Assembly (NCBI RefSeq): GCF_020621385.1
Contig: NZ_JAESVA010000010.1
Coordinates: 62,001-126,000, forward strand
DNA: 64,000 bases
Direction of reading: 5' to 3'
Origin: Acidisoma cellulosilyticum
GTDB taxonomy: Bacteria; Pseudomonadota; Alphaproteobacteria; Acetobacterales; Acetobacteraceae
The stretch's first letter is position 1. Each line of letters opens with the position of its first letter. The notes under the pieces were generated by a model, which worked only from the letters and a program-made list of their open reading frames with translations, was not told the DNA's origin and made no database searches. This document shows positions 42,314 to 51,552 of this stretch, one piece after another. The position numbers were made by a program, and so were the translations under genes.

Positions 42314-42754
42314 ATGATCGATGTTCGCTTCCCGACTGCCCTGCAGATCATGCTAAGCCTCGCGTTGGCTCAGGCTGAAAGCGTCGAACTGTTGAGTTCC
42401 GCTCAGTTGGCTGAGGGGGTCGATTCCAGCCCAACTTTTGTCAGACGATTGCTGGCGCCCCTGATCCAGGCAGGTCTTGTTCGCTCAACCATGGGGCGCG
42501 ACGGGGGGGTAAGCCTGAGCGTCCACGCCTCCGCAATCACACTCGGCGAAATTTATAAGGCGACTATGGGGGAGAAGAGGCTGTGGACAGGACGTAGCGA
42601 TATTCCCCACCGATGCCTCGTCAGTTGCAATGTAGAGCGCTTCTTTGCGAACTTGGCCGATGAGGTGGATGAGTCAGTGGGGCGTCTATTAGGCGCGCGG
42701 ACGCTGGCCGAAGCCCTCTCGGAACTCCGCACCATCGACGCGGAGCGCATATAG
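42314..42754 (+). CDS. Rrf2-family regulator
   Basis: A 146-residue winged-helix regulator (SSAQLAEGVDSSPTFVRRLLAPLIQAGLVRS, GRDGGVSLSVHASAITLGEIYKA). Two cysteines in HRCLVSCNVERF suggest a thiol sensor or iron-sulfur site, though the usual IscR trio is not complete. It is divergent from the SnoaL/MDR pair across 105 bp. Oxidative or quinone sensing is inferred, as in YwnA-type members. Confidence 0.85.
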   Translation: MIDVRFPTALQIMLSLALAQAESVELLSSAQLAEGVDSSPTFVRRLLAPLIQAGLVRSTMGRDGGVSLSVHASAITLGEIYKATMGEKRLWTGRSDIPHRCLVSCNVERFFANLADEVDESVGRLLGARTLAEALSELRTIDAERI

Positions 42755-42966
42755 GAGGGGCGGCACGAACTGCTTCTGTCATCATTCGGGGAGAATGAGG
42801 CGTTTCATTTCGTTCGATGCGCCGCCGCCGCATAGCGACTCCCACTGCGTGCAAGCTGGACCAGCCCCGGAGGATCCGCCGTGCAGGCAATTACGGATAT
42901 TTACGGGACATAACATGCTAACGGCGCCGACATCCTCCAGAATCCACTGGAACTGATGAGGACTAA

Positions 42967-43392
42967 GTGTTGGCCGACCCCCGGGCACCGAGCAGTCAAG
43001 ATGGATCGTTGCCCGACGCGCAGCGTTCTGAGCAGCTAATCGCAGAACTGCCGCCGCCGATAGCTGCGTTTGTGCGTGCGGCCAATCTGGGTGATCTCCA
43101 TGCACTGTTGGCGACCTTCGTGGATGACGCCCTCGTCAACGACCAGCTCCAGGATTACTGGGGCAAAGAGGCGATATCCGCGTGGGCCGCGGGCGATGTC
43201 ATCGGCGAGCGGTTGACGCTGGCAGTCGTCAAAGCCGTGGAGCACTACGGCCATTGCATTGTCACCGCTCATATCGATGGTTTGTTCGACAAGCGTGGCC
43301 TCCCGGACCCTCTGGTTCACGTCTTCTACTTCTCCTCCTTCGGCAGCAAAATTGTGAAACTGATTATCCTGCGAAATCAGTCGGGCATCTGA
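42967..43392 (+). CDS. SnoaL-like nuclear transport factor 2 family protein
   Basis: A 141-residue protein with a GTG start. Its NTF2-fold features are PPPIAAFVRAANLGDLHALLATFVDDALVNDQLQDYWGKEAI and VHVFYFSSFGSKIVKLIIL. Small proteins of this kind carry out isomerase or unknown roles. The 210 bp before it hold no gene. Confidence 0.72.
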   Translation: MLADPRAPSSQDGSLPDAQRSEQLIAELPPPIAAFVRAANLGDLHALLATFVDDALVNDQLQDYWGKEAISAWAAGDVIGERLTLAVVKAVEHYGHCIVTAHIDGLFDKRGLPDPLVHVFYFSSFGSKIVKLIILRNQSGI

Positions 43393-43924
43393 GCAGCACA
43401 TACTCGACGGGCCGATGCAGGAAGCCGGATCAGGCTGGAGACAACGTCCAGAATATCACGCTTTGTCTGGGCGGCGGGAGGGACACCCCTGTGATCGCCC
43501 TGCGGCGCGAGATCAGCGGTCCTCGGCTCGAAGTTGTCTTCGTCTTTGTCGGGGGCACGCCTGACCATGAGGCGTCTGAAATACGATCTGATTTAGCTGT
43601 CTTCCATCACAGTGCGTAGACACACATCCGGGTGCGGCAAGGGGCGACACCATTAGCCTCGACCACGCGACGGCAATTCGGGGTGTACAAGCAATTTGGT
43701 GACCTCTGTTTGAGTTCCTTCGGAGCTATGGTAGCTTGCGGGGCAGCGAGCGGCGGCGGCACATTTGTGACGAGGCGCGGTGCGCCGTGTTGAAGGTCGC
43801 AGGCGGAGTTTACATCAGCTATCGGTAGCATCTGAACTGTCTTCTGGGGGAGAATGATGAGGCGGAAAGCAAGTGCCTGTCTTTGCGCCTCATTGCGCAA
43901 TAATTGGCGCCACGGAAAGGCCTG
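43393..43924. other. long intergenic interval before the large regulator
   Basis: About 530 bp with no recognised gene. One forward frame (to 43619) reads GGGRDTPVIALRREISGPRLEVVFVFVGGTP and might be a relic. The regulator promoter should be here; no clear boxes are seen. Confidence 0.35.
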
Positions 43925-46822
43925 ATGACTTCTGGCGACGTGATTGCATTTGGGTCTTACCGCCTGATCCCGGCGGAGCGCCGGCTCCTTAAAGGGGAGG
44001 ATGCGGTCAGCGTCGGCAGTCGGGCCATTGATGTCCTTATTGCGCTCGCGGAATCTGCGGGCGAGGTGGTTGGACAGCGCGAGCTTTTGGCCCGTGCATG
44101 GCCAAATGTAATCGTAAGTGACGCCAGCCTCAGAGTGACAATCGCGGGCCTGCGCAGGGCACTCGGCGATAACGAGGACGTTCGGTACATCGCGAATGTG
44201 ACAGGGCGAGGCTATTGTTTCGTCGCCCCTGTCGAGCGGTTGAAAACTCAGTTGGGGTCCCTTCGCCCGGCGGCCGATCCCACCCCGGTCCCGAAGCATA
44301 ACCTTCCGCCCAGCCTGGTCCGTATGGTCGGTCGAGATGACGCGGTCGAAGCTCTGTCGACGCTGCTTGCGTCGCGGCGTTTTGTGAGCCTGGTGGGACC
44401 CGGAGGCATGGGCAAGACGACTGTGGCCGTTTCCGTTGCCCATGCCATGTTGGGCGAGTTTGGCGATGAGGTTTATTTTGTGGACCTCGTCGCTGTGACG
44501 GACGCGTCGCTTGTTGCGAGCGTCGTTGCAAGGGTGTTAGGCGCATTTGGACAGGAGCAAGATCCCCTGCCCGGTCTCCTTGCCTTTCTCGACGGACGCC
44601 GGCTTCTACTGGTGCTTGATAACTGTGAACACGTCATCGACGCGGCTGCGTCGCTGGCGGAACGCCTCCACCGCGATGCCCCGCATGTGCACATCCTCAC
44701 GACGAGCCGAGAGGCGTTGCGGGTGGAAGGCGAACACGTCTACCTGCTAACGCCGTTGGGCTCTCCGGTCGCGAGGGAGGGCCTTACCGCGGCCGAAGCG
44801 CTGGCGTCGCCCGCTGTGCAGTTGTTCATGGAACGTGCTTTCGCAAGTGGGCATCACCTGGCGCTTACAGACCCCGATGCAGCGACCGTGGCGACCATGT
44901 GCGGCCGACTGGATGGCATAGCGCTTGCGATTGAGCTTGCAGCAAGCCGGGTCGGCGCCTACGGGCTCCAGGCAACGGCCGACCTGCTGAGCAATCGATT
45001 CAAGCTTCTTTGGCAGGGTCGTCGAAGCGCTCCCCCGCGTCACCAGACCCTGACGGCCATGCTGGATTGGAGCTTCAATCTTTTGTCGGCCCGAGACCGG
45101 CGCGTGCTCGGCTCGCTCTCGGTTTTCATTGGGCCGTTCACGCTTGAGGCGGCTCAGGCGGTGGCGGCTGATGAGCGGACCGAGGCTATGGAGGTTGCGG
45201 ACGCGACTACCAGCTTGATCGATAAGTCACTCATTTCGGTGGTATCGATTGATGGCGCCACCCACTATCGATTGCTCGATTCGACACTGGCTTTCGCCGC
45301 CGAAAAACTCGCCTCCACCGCTGAGGCGGCCGCCGTCGCCAAGCGTCACGCTCTTTATTACACGAAGTATCTCTCGCAAAATTTCGGCCGGGACGCTGAA
45401 CACTCGGGTACAGGCATAACGGTAGGTCAGCCGTACATAGGCACCATCCGCACGGCTCTGGAGTGGAGTTTTTCAGCATCAGGAGACGTGGCGATCGGCG
45501 TGCGCCTTGCGGCAGCGGTTGCACCCTTGTTCTTTGAGGTTTCCTCGATCGTTGAATGCGTTCGCTGGTGCGATCGGGGCCTGGCCGTCCTTCCCGATAG
45601 CGATGTAGGAACTGCTGCCCAATTGACGCTTTTGTCTTTCTCGGCGGCTTCAACGATGTTCACCCGCGGCAACAGCGATAAAGTGCGCAGCTCTCTCGAG
45701 GAAGCATTGAGTTTGGCTGAGAAGCTCAATGATCAGCGTTACCAGATGCACCTTCTCGTGGGCCTGAGCATCTTCTCGAGCCGCATTGGCGATTTCGTCA
45801 GTACGTTGACGGCCGCGCAACGCGGCTTCACCGTCACCCAGGCGATCGGCGCGCCGGGCGTGGTCGCCACGGGTGAATCAGTGCTCGGCGTCGCCTACCA
45901 CCTGGCCGGAGACCAGGTGGAAGCCCGGCGTCACTGTGAACGCGGCTTGGCGCAAGCCGAGGTTGCCGGTGCCGCGCAAGTCTTCTTCTTTGGCTACGAT
46001 CATGAGGTTCGCGCGCTGATCGCGCTCGCGCGCTGTTACTGGCTAATGGGATTGCCGGATCGCGCCGCCAGCACGGCGTGGCGCGCGATCGAGGTGGCCA
46101 GTGAGCGTGACCACCCGATTAATCTGTGCATGACACTGATCTATACTTCGACGGTATTTCTCTGGCGCGGCGACCTCGATGAGGCGCAGCGGCTGATCCA
46201 GCGTCTCACAACGCATGCCGCGCGGCATTCTCTCGGCCCTTACCGCAGCGCCGGCTTGGCCTTGAGCGGTGAACTGTGCATTGCCCGCGGCGATCTAGCG
46301 GCGGGCGTGGAACTTTTGCGGCAAGGTCTCGCAGTTTTGCAAGCGGAGAAACACCACGCCTTAACGCCCGCACTCCATGCGACGTTGGCTGAGGGCCTCA
46401 TGAACGTCGGCCAGATCGATGAGGCGGCGGAGGTAGCCGAAGCCGGGCTGCGTCTCAGCCGGGCTTTCGGCGAAACCTTGAACGTACCCGAGCTGCTGAG
46501 AGTGCGCGGGGAGATATGGCTCCGTACGTCGCCGGCGGATTTGGACGCCGCTGAGCAGGCATTTCAACGCTCGCTGGCGCAGGCCAAGGCGCAACGCGCT
46601 CTCAGCCTTGAATTGCGCTCGGCGATAAGTCTTTCGCGGTTGTGGTCCAGCCAAGGCAGATCCGAGGACGCTGCCGACCTGCTTGACGGCCTCTACACAC
46701 AGTTTGCCGAAGGACGGCAGACAGCGGACTTGAGACTTGCGGGTCAAGTCCTATCTGAACTCAGGTGCAGCCGCGCTGGTCATGTTCCAGCTTCAGGCCC
46801 GGCCCTGGCGGCGGGCGTGTAG
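43925..46822 (+). CDS. winged-helix/ATPase/TPR transcriptional regulator
   Basis: A 965-residue multidomain protein. Residues about 1-100 are an OmpR-type winged helix (SVGSRAIDVLIALAESAGEVVGQ and DASLRVTIAGLRRALGD). Residues about 120-430 are a STAND/NB-ARC-type ATPase with Walker A GPGGMGKTT and Walker B LLLVLDNCEHV. The C-terminal about 400 residues are TPR-like helices. Architecture resembles SARP/LuxR-type signal regulators that switch by ligand-bound ATPase. ATG 43925 is chosen; an upstream in-frame ATG at 43904 is weaker. The target genes are unknown. Confidence 0.85.
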   Translation: MTSGDVIAFGSYRLIPAERRLLKGEDAVSVGSRAIDVLIALAESAGEVVGQRELLARAWPNVIVSDASLRVTIAGLRRALGDNEDVRYIANVTGRGYCFVAPVERLKTQLGSLRPAADPTPVPKHNLPPSLVRMVGRDDAVEALSTLLASRRFVSLVGPGGMGKTTVAVSVAHAMLGEFGDEVYFVDLVAVTDASLVASVVARVLGAFGQEQDPLPGLLAFLDGRRLLLVLDNCEHVIDAAASLAERLHRDAPHVHILTTSREALRVEGEHVYLLTPLGSPVAREGLTAAEALASPAVQLFMERAFASGHHLALTDPDAATVATMCGRLDGIALAIELAASRVGAYGLQATADLLSNRFKLLWQGRRSAPPRHQTLTAMLDWSFNLLSARDRRVLGSLSVFIGPFTLEAAQAVAADERTEAMEVADATTSLIDKSLISVVSIDGATHYRLLDSTLAFAAEKLASTAEAAAVAKRHALYYTKYLSQNFGRDAEHSGTGITVGQPYIGTIRTALEWSFSASGDVAIGVRLAAAVAPLFFEVSSIVECVRWCDRGLAVLPDSDVGTAAQLTLLSFSAASTMFTRGNSDKVRSSLEEALSLAEKLNDQRYQMHLLVGLSIFSSRIGDFVSTLTAAQRGFTVTQAIGAPGVVATGESVLGVAYHLAGDQVEARRHCERGLAQAEVAGAAQVFFFGYDHEVRALIALARCYWLMGLPDRAASTAWRAIEVASERDHPINLCMTLIYTSTVFLWRGDLDEAQRLIQRLTTHAARHSLGPYRSAGLALSGELCIARGDLAAGVELLRQGLAVLQAEKHHALTPALHATLAEGLMNVGQIDEAAEVAEAGLRLSRAFGETLNVPELLRVRGEIWLRTSPADLDAAEQAFQRSLAQAKAQRALSLELRSAISLSRLWSSQGRSEDAADLLDGLYTQFAEGRQTADLRLAGQVLSELRCSRAGHVPASGPALAAGV

Positions 46823-46950
46823 GAAGCCCAGACGAACTCAATTACGTCTCCCCATTGTTGACGAAAACATGCAACGGGGACGGATCCAGTTTTGGCCCTG
46901 CGAGCCGACGTGAAGGGAGGGAGCCCTCCTTTCACTGCCGATTTAAGCTC

Positions 46951-47706
46951 TCATTCTCCCTTTGCGGCCTCTTCGATGAGCGCGGCGATAGACTGCGGAT
47001 GTGAGACCATGGATGCGTGGCTCGACGGTACCGTAATGGTCGTGGCGTGCATGCGTTGGGCGAACATTGCTTCGGCCTGCGACGGAATCATGAGATCGTT
47101 GGCCGAGATCGCGTAGTAGTCCGGCTTGTCATGCCAGGCGGCGATCGTCGGAACGGCACCGAAGGCGGCTGCGGCGATCGGCTTTTGCTTCTTGGCCATT
47201 GCCTCGCCTTCGGCGGCCGGGATGTCGCCGACGAAGACATGCGCGTAGGCGGTGGGGTCAATCGACAGGAAGCCCTTGCCGTCCGGATGGACCGCCTTCA
47301 GACCTTCAGTCGGTGGCCCGCCGCTCGTGAGAGCTTGGAGCGTTTCACCCTTGTCCGGTGCGAAGGCCGCGACATAGACCAGCGCCTTGACCTTGGGAAT
47401 GTCCCCAGCTTCGCCGATCACCACGCCGCCCCAGGAATGGCCGACCAGGATGGTCGAGCCCTTTTGGGCGTCCAGCACTTTCTGGGTGGCGGCGACATCG
47501 GCCTCAAGCGAGGTCATCGGGATATCGACCTCGGTAACCTTGAAACCCTTGGCGCGCAGCAGGTGCGCAACCTTGTCCCAGCTTGATTTGTCGGCGAAAG
47601 CGCCCGGTACAAGCACCACGTTGTGGGCGGTGGCGGCCGAGGCGGCGATGGGAGCGGCCATGGTTAAAACCGTTGCAAGAGCGGCGGCGGCGGAAAGCAT
47701 TCTCAT
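46951..47706 (-). CDS. secreted alpha/beta hydrolase, copy 2
   Basis: A 251-residue protein from ATG 47706 preceded by AAAGGATAG. It has a signal peptide, the nucleophile elbow GHSWGG and the catalytic His in PSSHASMVSHPQSI. It is highly similar throughout to the protein at 18995-19756, including VPGAFADKSSWDKVAHLLRA. The two loci are paralogues by duplication or repeated transfer. Confidence 0.85.
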   Translation of the reverse strand: MRMLSAAAALATVLTMAAPIAASAATAHNVVLVPGAFADKSSWDKVAHLLRAKGFKVTEVDIPMTSLEADVAATQKVLDAQKGSTILVGHSWGGVVIGEAGDIPKVKALVYVAAFAPDKGETLQALTSGGPPTEGLKAVHPDGKGFLSIDPTAYAHVFVGDIPAAEGEAMAKKQKPIAAAAFGAVPTIAAWHDKPDYYAISANDLMIPSQAEAMFAQRMHATTITVPSSHASMVSHPQSIAALIEEAAKGE

Positions 47707-48081
47707 TGGGCTATCCTTTCGATAGCGATCAAGCCGTAAGATCAAAGGAGTTCTGATTCGTGGGCTCGTCGCTAACAGCTATTCGGGGCTCCACAAAAGC
47801 GTGCATTGTCCGGTGATTGTGGATCCTGAAGGAGCCCTCCTTTTTGCTGAAAACTCTCCGCTACGCGAGTTGTCCGGTGTAAAGCCGCGTCATGTATTGT
47901 AAGGGCAAAACTCTCAAGTTTCGTCCACCCAGCCAGAGTGATCAAGGTTCTGACGACAACCGATCGCGTCACGATCGAGGGCGTGACACGGCCAACATCG
48001 ACGGAATGTCCTGACCGCCGCGGATCACACGCTGCTGGGGCGCTTTGCCGCAAGCCTACGGTGCGATTTTGAGGCCATCAA

Positions 48082-48118
48082 ACCGGCACTGGCAGTCCCT
48101 TGGACTGCCAGTGCCGGT
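48082..48118. repeat. 17-bp perfect hairpin, 3-nt loop
   Basis: The left arm ACCGGCACTGGCAGTCC (48082-48098) is exactly complementary to 48102-48118, with CTT as the loop. It joins the ISL3 remnant at its right arm. It may be a REP-like element, an IS end or a terminator. No T tract follows. Confidence 0.7.
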
Positions 48119-48215
48119 CGAAGGCCACGTCAGTCGCGTCACAATGCTCAAGCGCACGATGTATGGCCGCGCTGGAGTCGGTTTGCTGCGTGTACGCGTT
48201 CTGAACGCGTCCTGA
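48117..48215 (+). pseudogene. ISL3-type transposase, C-terminal remnant 1
   Basis: A short frame ends with LKRTMYGRAGVGLLRVRVLNAS and a TGA. ISL3-family transposases finish in this way (R-T-M-Y-G-R-A-G-x-x-L-L-R). Only about 32 residues remain. A similar remnant is at 49200-49312. Confidence 0.65.
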
Positions 48216-48246
48216 GGCGAAACAGCACGCAGAATGCGGGACCCGC

Positions 48247-48813
48247 CTATGAGGCGACGCTTGGATCCGAGGTCTTTTCCAGACTTGTCAGCATAAAATC
48301 CATCCCGTTAGCCATGTCCTGCACGTTCGGCCCTCCATTCGCGGTGCCGGCGCTGTAGCCCATGAGTTCGACTCCATCAGGCAGGGAGTCGTACATGCCG
48401 ACCGCTCCACTCTCGCCACTCGACGCGGTCGGACTTTCATTCTCAGAACTGGAAGGCGTACCAGCCGACGACGCGCTACCGCCGGTCATTCCCGTTTCCC
48501 AGTCTTGAACCTGCTCTTCGACGCTCTTCGCCATTTGTTGTACTTGGCCGCTGCTGACGGGGGACAACGCGACGACCCCGATTGTGATTCCATTCGATAG
48601 ATGAGCGGCAAAGGCGGCAGAAGGATCGGAAAGGTTTACAGGAAAGCCCGTACCTGTCGCAGCACTTGACGAGGATGACGCCTGCCCGGCGTCCTGAAGA
48701 TCCTTCAACCAATCGGCAAATGTCGCGGCAGCGTCGGAGTCGGTGTTTTGAGGCTGTGAGACGGAAGAATTGGCCGCTCCGGTACTGGACGCAGAAGTCG
48801 CACTTACAGACAT
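48247..48813 (-). CDS. Ser/Ala-rich acidic protein of unknown function
   Basis: A 188-residue protein with no Cys and no Arg, only three Lys and one His. The Ser-rich N-terminus (ATSASSTGAANSSVSQ) and low-complexity Ser/Glu section (GSASSAGTPSSSENESPTAS) stand around a central hydrophobic stretch (GITIGVVALSPVSSGQV). No signal peptide is evident, yet the composition looks like a secreted or surface protein. The total lack of Arg is unusual in GC-rich DNA. It lies between two ISL3 remnants. I do not recognise the family. Confidence 0.55.
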   Translation of the reverse strand: MSVSATSASSTGAANSSVSQPQNTDSDAAATFADWLKDLQDAGQASSSSSAATGTGFPVNLSDPSAAFAAHLSNGITIGVVALSPVSSGQVQQMAKSVEEQVQDWETGMTGGSASSAGTPSSSENESPTASSGESGAVGMYDSLPDGVELMGYSAGTANGGPNVQDMANGMDFMLTSLEKTSDPSVAS

Positions 48814-49199
48814 CGCTTGTTGTCCTCAGAGATGAGATGTGAGCTGGAACGCAAGATAGATGCCAATGGTTTAGCTTGAGAATTGGAGGGTTTTAGAGCG
48901 TCCGAGGCGTTGAAGGATCGGCAGATTTTGCCAAGCCGGCAGGGGTTGCCGAGTGGCGGCACGGATTGCCGAGTGGCTGTCGCCTCCGTGGCCACGATGC
49001 TCCCCACCTCCGGTTCGCATCATTCCGACTTATTCCATGCCATCGTGTAGGAGGCGCACCAGGGCACGTCGGCGGCTGGCCTCCTTACGCGGCAACCGGA
49101 ACCAGGGATCGTTCCCGTCTGACTTCTGAAGTTCTTCTTGGCACTTCCGCCGTCTTACATTTTCGAAATTTCCGAAGACACACGATCTGCGGCGACGAG

Positions 49200-49312
49200 A
49201 AGGGCAGCAGTCCGGTCGAAGGCCAGATCTGCCGTATCAAGGTGCCGGAGCGCACGATGTATGGTCGCGTCGGATTCGAACTGCTTCAAGCGTGGGTTGT
49301 GAAAGCAGCATA
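49200..49312 (+). pseudogene. ISL3-type transposase, C-terminal remnant 2
   Basis: The frame ends with VPERTMYGRVGFELLQAWVVKAA before a TAG, matching the family ending with substitutions. It is more worn than the copy at 48117-48215. Upstream sequence in the same frame is not transposase-like. Confidence 0.6.
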
Positions 49313-49838
49313 GGATGCGGACAGCACGCAAAGCGCGGGAGACCCAGTTTCACTCCGGCATCAAAACCTTGGTGGCTGAAGGCGCCCGATCCTGATCACC
49401 GTTGATGCCGCCCCTTGCGTCCCGGGCCGGCATCGCCAGGCTCTCCGTGGGCCGACTTACGCTCAGCCCATCAACATTTTGCACCCTGTAACAGCACTTA
49501 ACTATCCCCACACCGCGTGGAGTGTGAGGTTAGGGTGTGGTGGAGCGAGCAGCGCGAAGAACTAGCGGGATCGTCTCGGTAATGTTCGGAGCGCGGACAG
49601 CAGGAGTGAAGGCAATCAGGTACCGCCATGGAGAGGCGAAATGTCTCTTATTCTCGCCCTTCGGGAGACTTCATGGCCTTGCGCCGCGTACTGTCGCCGC
49701 CTTTGACATCAAAGATGTCAGGGGCGCCGCCACGCAAATCGTCCAAAACCATCAATACGTGACCGTGCCCTTCCTTGCAGACGAGATCGCGCCCGTCGTG
49801 TCTGCTGGAGAGGAATGGATCTATCAGGAGACACGCCC
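49313..49838. other. interval before DUF4126 copy 2
   Basis: Over 500 bp without a recognised gene. Short frames on both strands (such as 49537-49842 forward) have no family features. GC-rich repeats around 49485-49540 may form weak hairpins. Confidence 0.35.
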
Positions 49839-50300
49839 ATGATATTCTTGCTTGCTCTTTTGATTGGCGTGGTGGCCGGCTTGCGCGCCATGCTGGCGCC
49901 AACCGCCGTCAGTTGGGCAGCCCATTTGGGCGTGATCAACCTGTCAGGCACCTGGCTGGCGTTCCTCGGCTACCATTGGACACCATGGATCCTCAGCGTT
50001 GCCGCCATTGCCGAATTGGTGACGGATCAACTTCCCTCTACGCCCAGTCGTAAAGTGCCCCCACAGTTCGGCGGAAGGATCGTCATGGGTGCCTTGAGCG
50101 GGGCCGCGATCGCTGCTCCGTCAGGCGCTTGGATCGGTGGTGCAGTGGCCGGGATCGTCGGCGCGGTCGCCGGCACCTTTGGTGGGGCGGCAGGGCGGGC
50201 GCGCCTGGCCGCCGCCTTCGGCAAGGACCGACCGGCTGCATTCATTGAAGATGCTGTGGCCTTTCTCGGCGCCGCCCTGATCCTCGTCTTGGCAATGTAA
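49839..50300 (+). CDS. DUF4126-family membrane protein, copy 2
   Basis: A 153-residue membrane protein almost identical to 18429-18887. The shared core is AVSWAAHLG/INLSGTWLAFLGYHWTPW and onward. The last residues differ (LGAALILVLAM). CAGGAG at 49825-49830 suits ATG 49839; ATG 49815 is also possible. It is on the opposite strand from the hydrolase copy 2, unlike the first locus where both are codirectional. Confidence 0.75.
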   Translation: MIFLLALLIGVVAGLRAMLAPTAVSWAAHLGVINLSGTWLAFLGYHWTPWILSVAAIAELVTDQLPSTPSRKVPPQFGGRIVMGALSGAAIAAPSGAWIGGAVAGIVGAVAGTFGGAAGRARLAAAFGKDRPAAFIEDAVAFLGAALILVLAM

Positions 50301-50489
50301 CTCAAGATGGTCGAGGTCACTGCTCGCGTCCACGGGGACCACTCCTTTGAGCAGCTCAGCCGACTTTAACAGAATGTGACCAGCGCTTACTGCCGATAAC
50401 AATCCACAGGACAAAATGCGAGCTAGTTGATTGGGCCGGCACGCTCTCACGGTGCCGGCCACCCCACGTAGCATGATAGGGAGGCCAAA

Positions 50490-50951
50490 ATGACCGCACT
50501 CGTTCCACCATTCACCCACGAAACCGCCGCTGCAAAAGTCAGGGGCGCAGAAGACGGCTGGAACAGCCGAGATCCGCAACGGGTCTCCCTCGTCTACACG
50601 GAGAATAGTTACTGGCGGAATCGGGCCGAATTCATAAATGGCCGGAGCGAGATCATCTCGTTCCTCACGCGCAAATGGAACAAGGAACTGGATTATCGGC
50701 TGATAAAGGAACTGTGGGCTTTTACCGATAATCGGATCGCGGTCCGCTTTGCTTATGAATGGCATGATGATGCCAACAACTGGTTCCGCTCCTATGGAAA
50801 CGAAAATTGGGAGTTCGACTCAGCCGGCCTGATGCAGCGTCGGCTTGCTTGCATCAATGACCTCCCAATTAAGGAAGCTGATCGGAAGTTCCATTGGCCC
50901 CAGGGACGCAGGCCGGATGATCATCCCAGCCTTTCGGACCTGGGCCTCTAA
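50490..50951 (+). CDS. DUF1348/NTF2-like protein
   Basis: A 153-residue protein with the DUF1348 pattern ([63 protein letters not shown]). It is an NTF2-fold member of unknown activity. GGGAGG stands before the ATG. Family assignment is strong. Confidence 0.9.
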   Translation: MTALVPPFTHETAAAKVRGAEDGWNSRDPQRVSLVYTENSYWRNRAEFINGRSEIISFLTRKWNKELDYRLIKELWAFTDNRIAVRFAYEWHDDANNWFRSYGNENWEFDSAGLMQRRLACINDLPIKEADRKFHWPQGRRPDDHPSLSDLGL

Positions 50952-51532
50952 CGGCCTGTCTCTAAACGATGCTAGAACGGCTCATTTCGGCTCCAATCTG
51001 CCAGGGACTCAATGTCCGCTCTCCCAGGGAGCTTATGCGGGACCGGACAGGCGGAAAACCACCCCTCGTCCGGAGTGTTGATTGGCATGGGCGTGCGTCA
51101 TCCTCGTCGGTTGAGCAGGACAGACGCTGTGGCGTAGCCCGTTTTGGTTGCCGGTCGGCGACATCCTCCCTTGCGGGAGCGCCACCTTACCCGGGAGGCA
51201 GGTTGGCGTCGGGCGTCAGTCCAACTCATGGTGTCGGGCTGTTCCTAGCCGACTCCGGCCCGTGTGACAATGTGGCACCAGCTGCGCGCGGTCGGTGGCG
51301 GCTTAACATACGGAATGGTAGATTGCGGTTTATCGTCGGCACGGGCAGATCGACGCAATCCTCCATCAATTTTTCGCAAACGAGGGGCCATATGTCGAAC
51401 GGGCTGGGAAGGACCGTGGTCATGCTAATTGGCGTGGCTCAATGGATTTATGCGTTTATTCTCTCGGTTTGCGTAGGCATGGCCAATAACGACGAGAGCC
51501 CTAACTTACGAATCAGTTTTCATACTGGCAAG
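50952..51532. other. gap left of the IS3 element
   Basis: No clear gene. A frame from ATG 51392 (56 residues; VVMLIGVAQWIYAFILSVCVG) has a GAGGGG site and one hydrophobic segment. It ends inside the IS left end at 51562, so its true tail may be lost. Low support. Confidence 0.3.
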
Positions 51533-51552
51533 CCCCCGATGACTGGTCCACT

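Larger units (their letters stand above)
47707..48246. other. interval with a long hairpin and an IS remnant
   Basis: No full gene in 540 bp. It holds a 17-bp perfect stem (48082-48098 and 48102-48118) with a 3-nt loop, and an ISL3 transposase tail (48117-48215) that starts inside the hairpin. Confidence 0.5.

Noticed and set aside
49537-49842. 101-residue forward frame
   Set aside because: No family features and it overlaps the possible start of DUF4126 copy 2.
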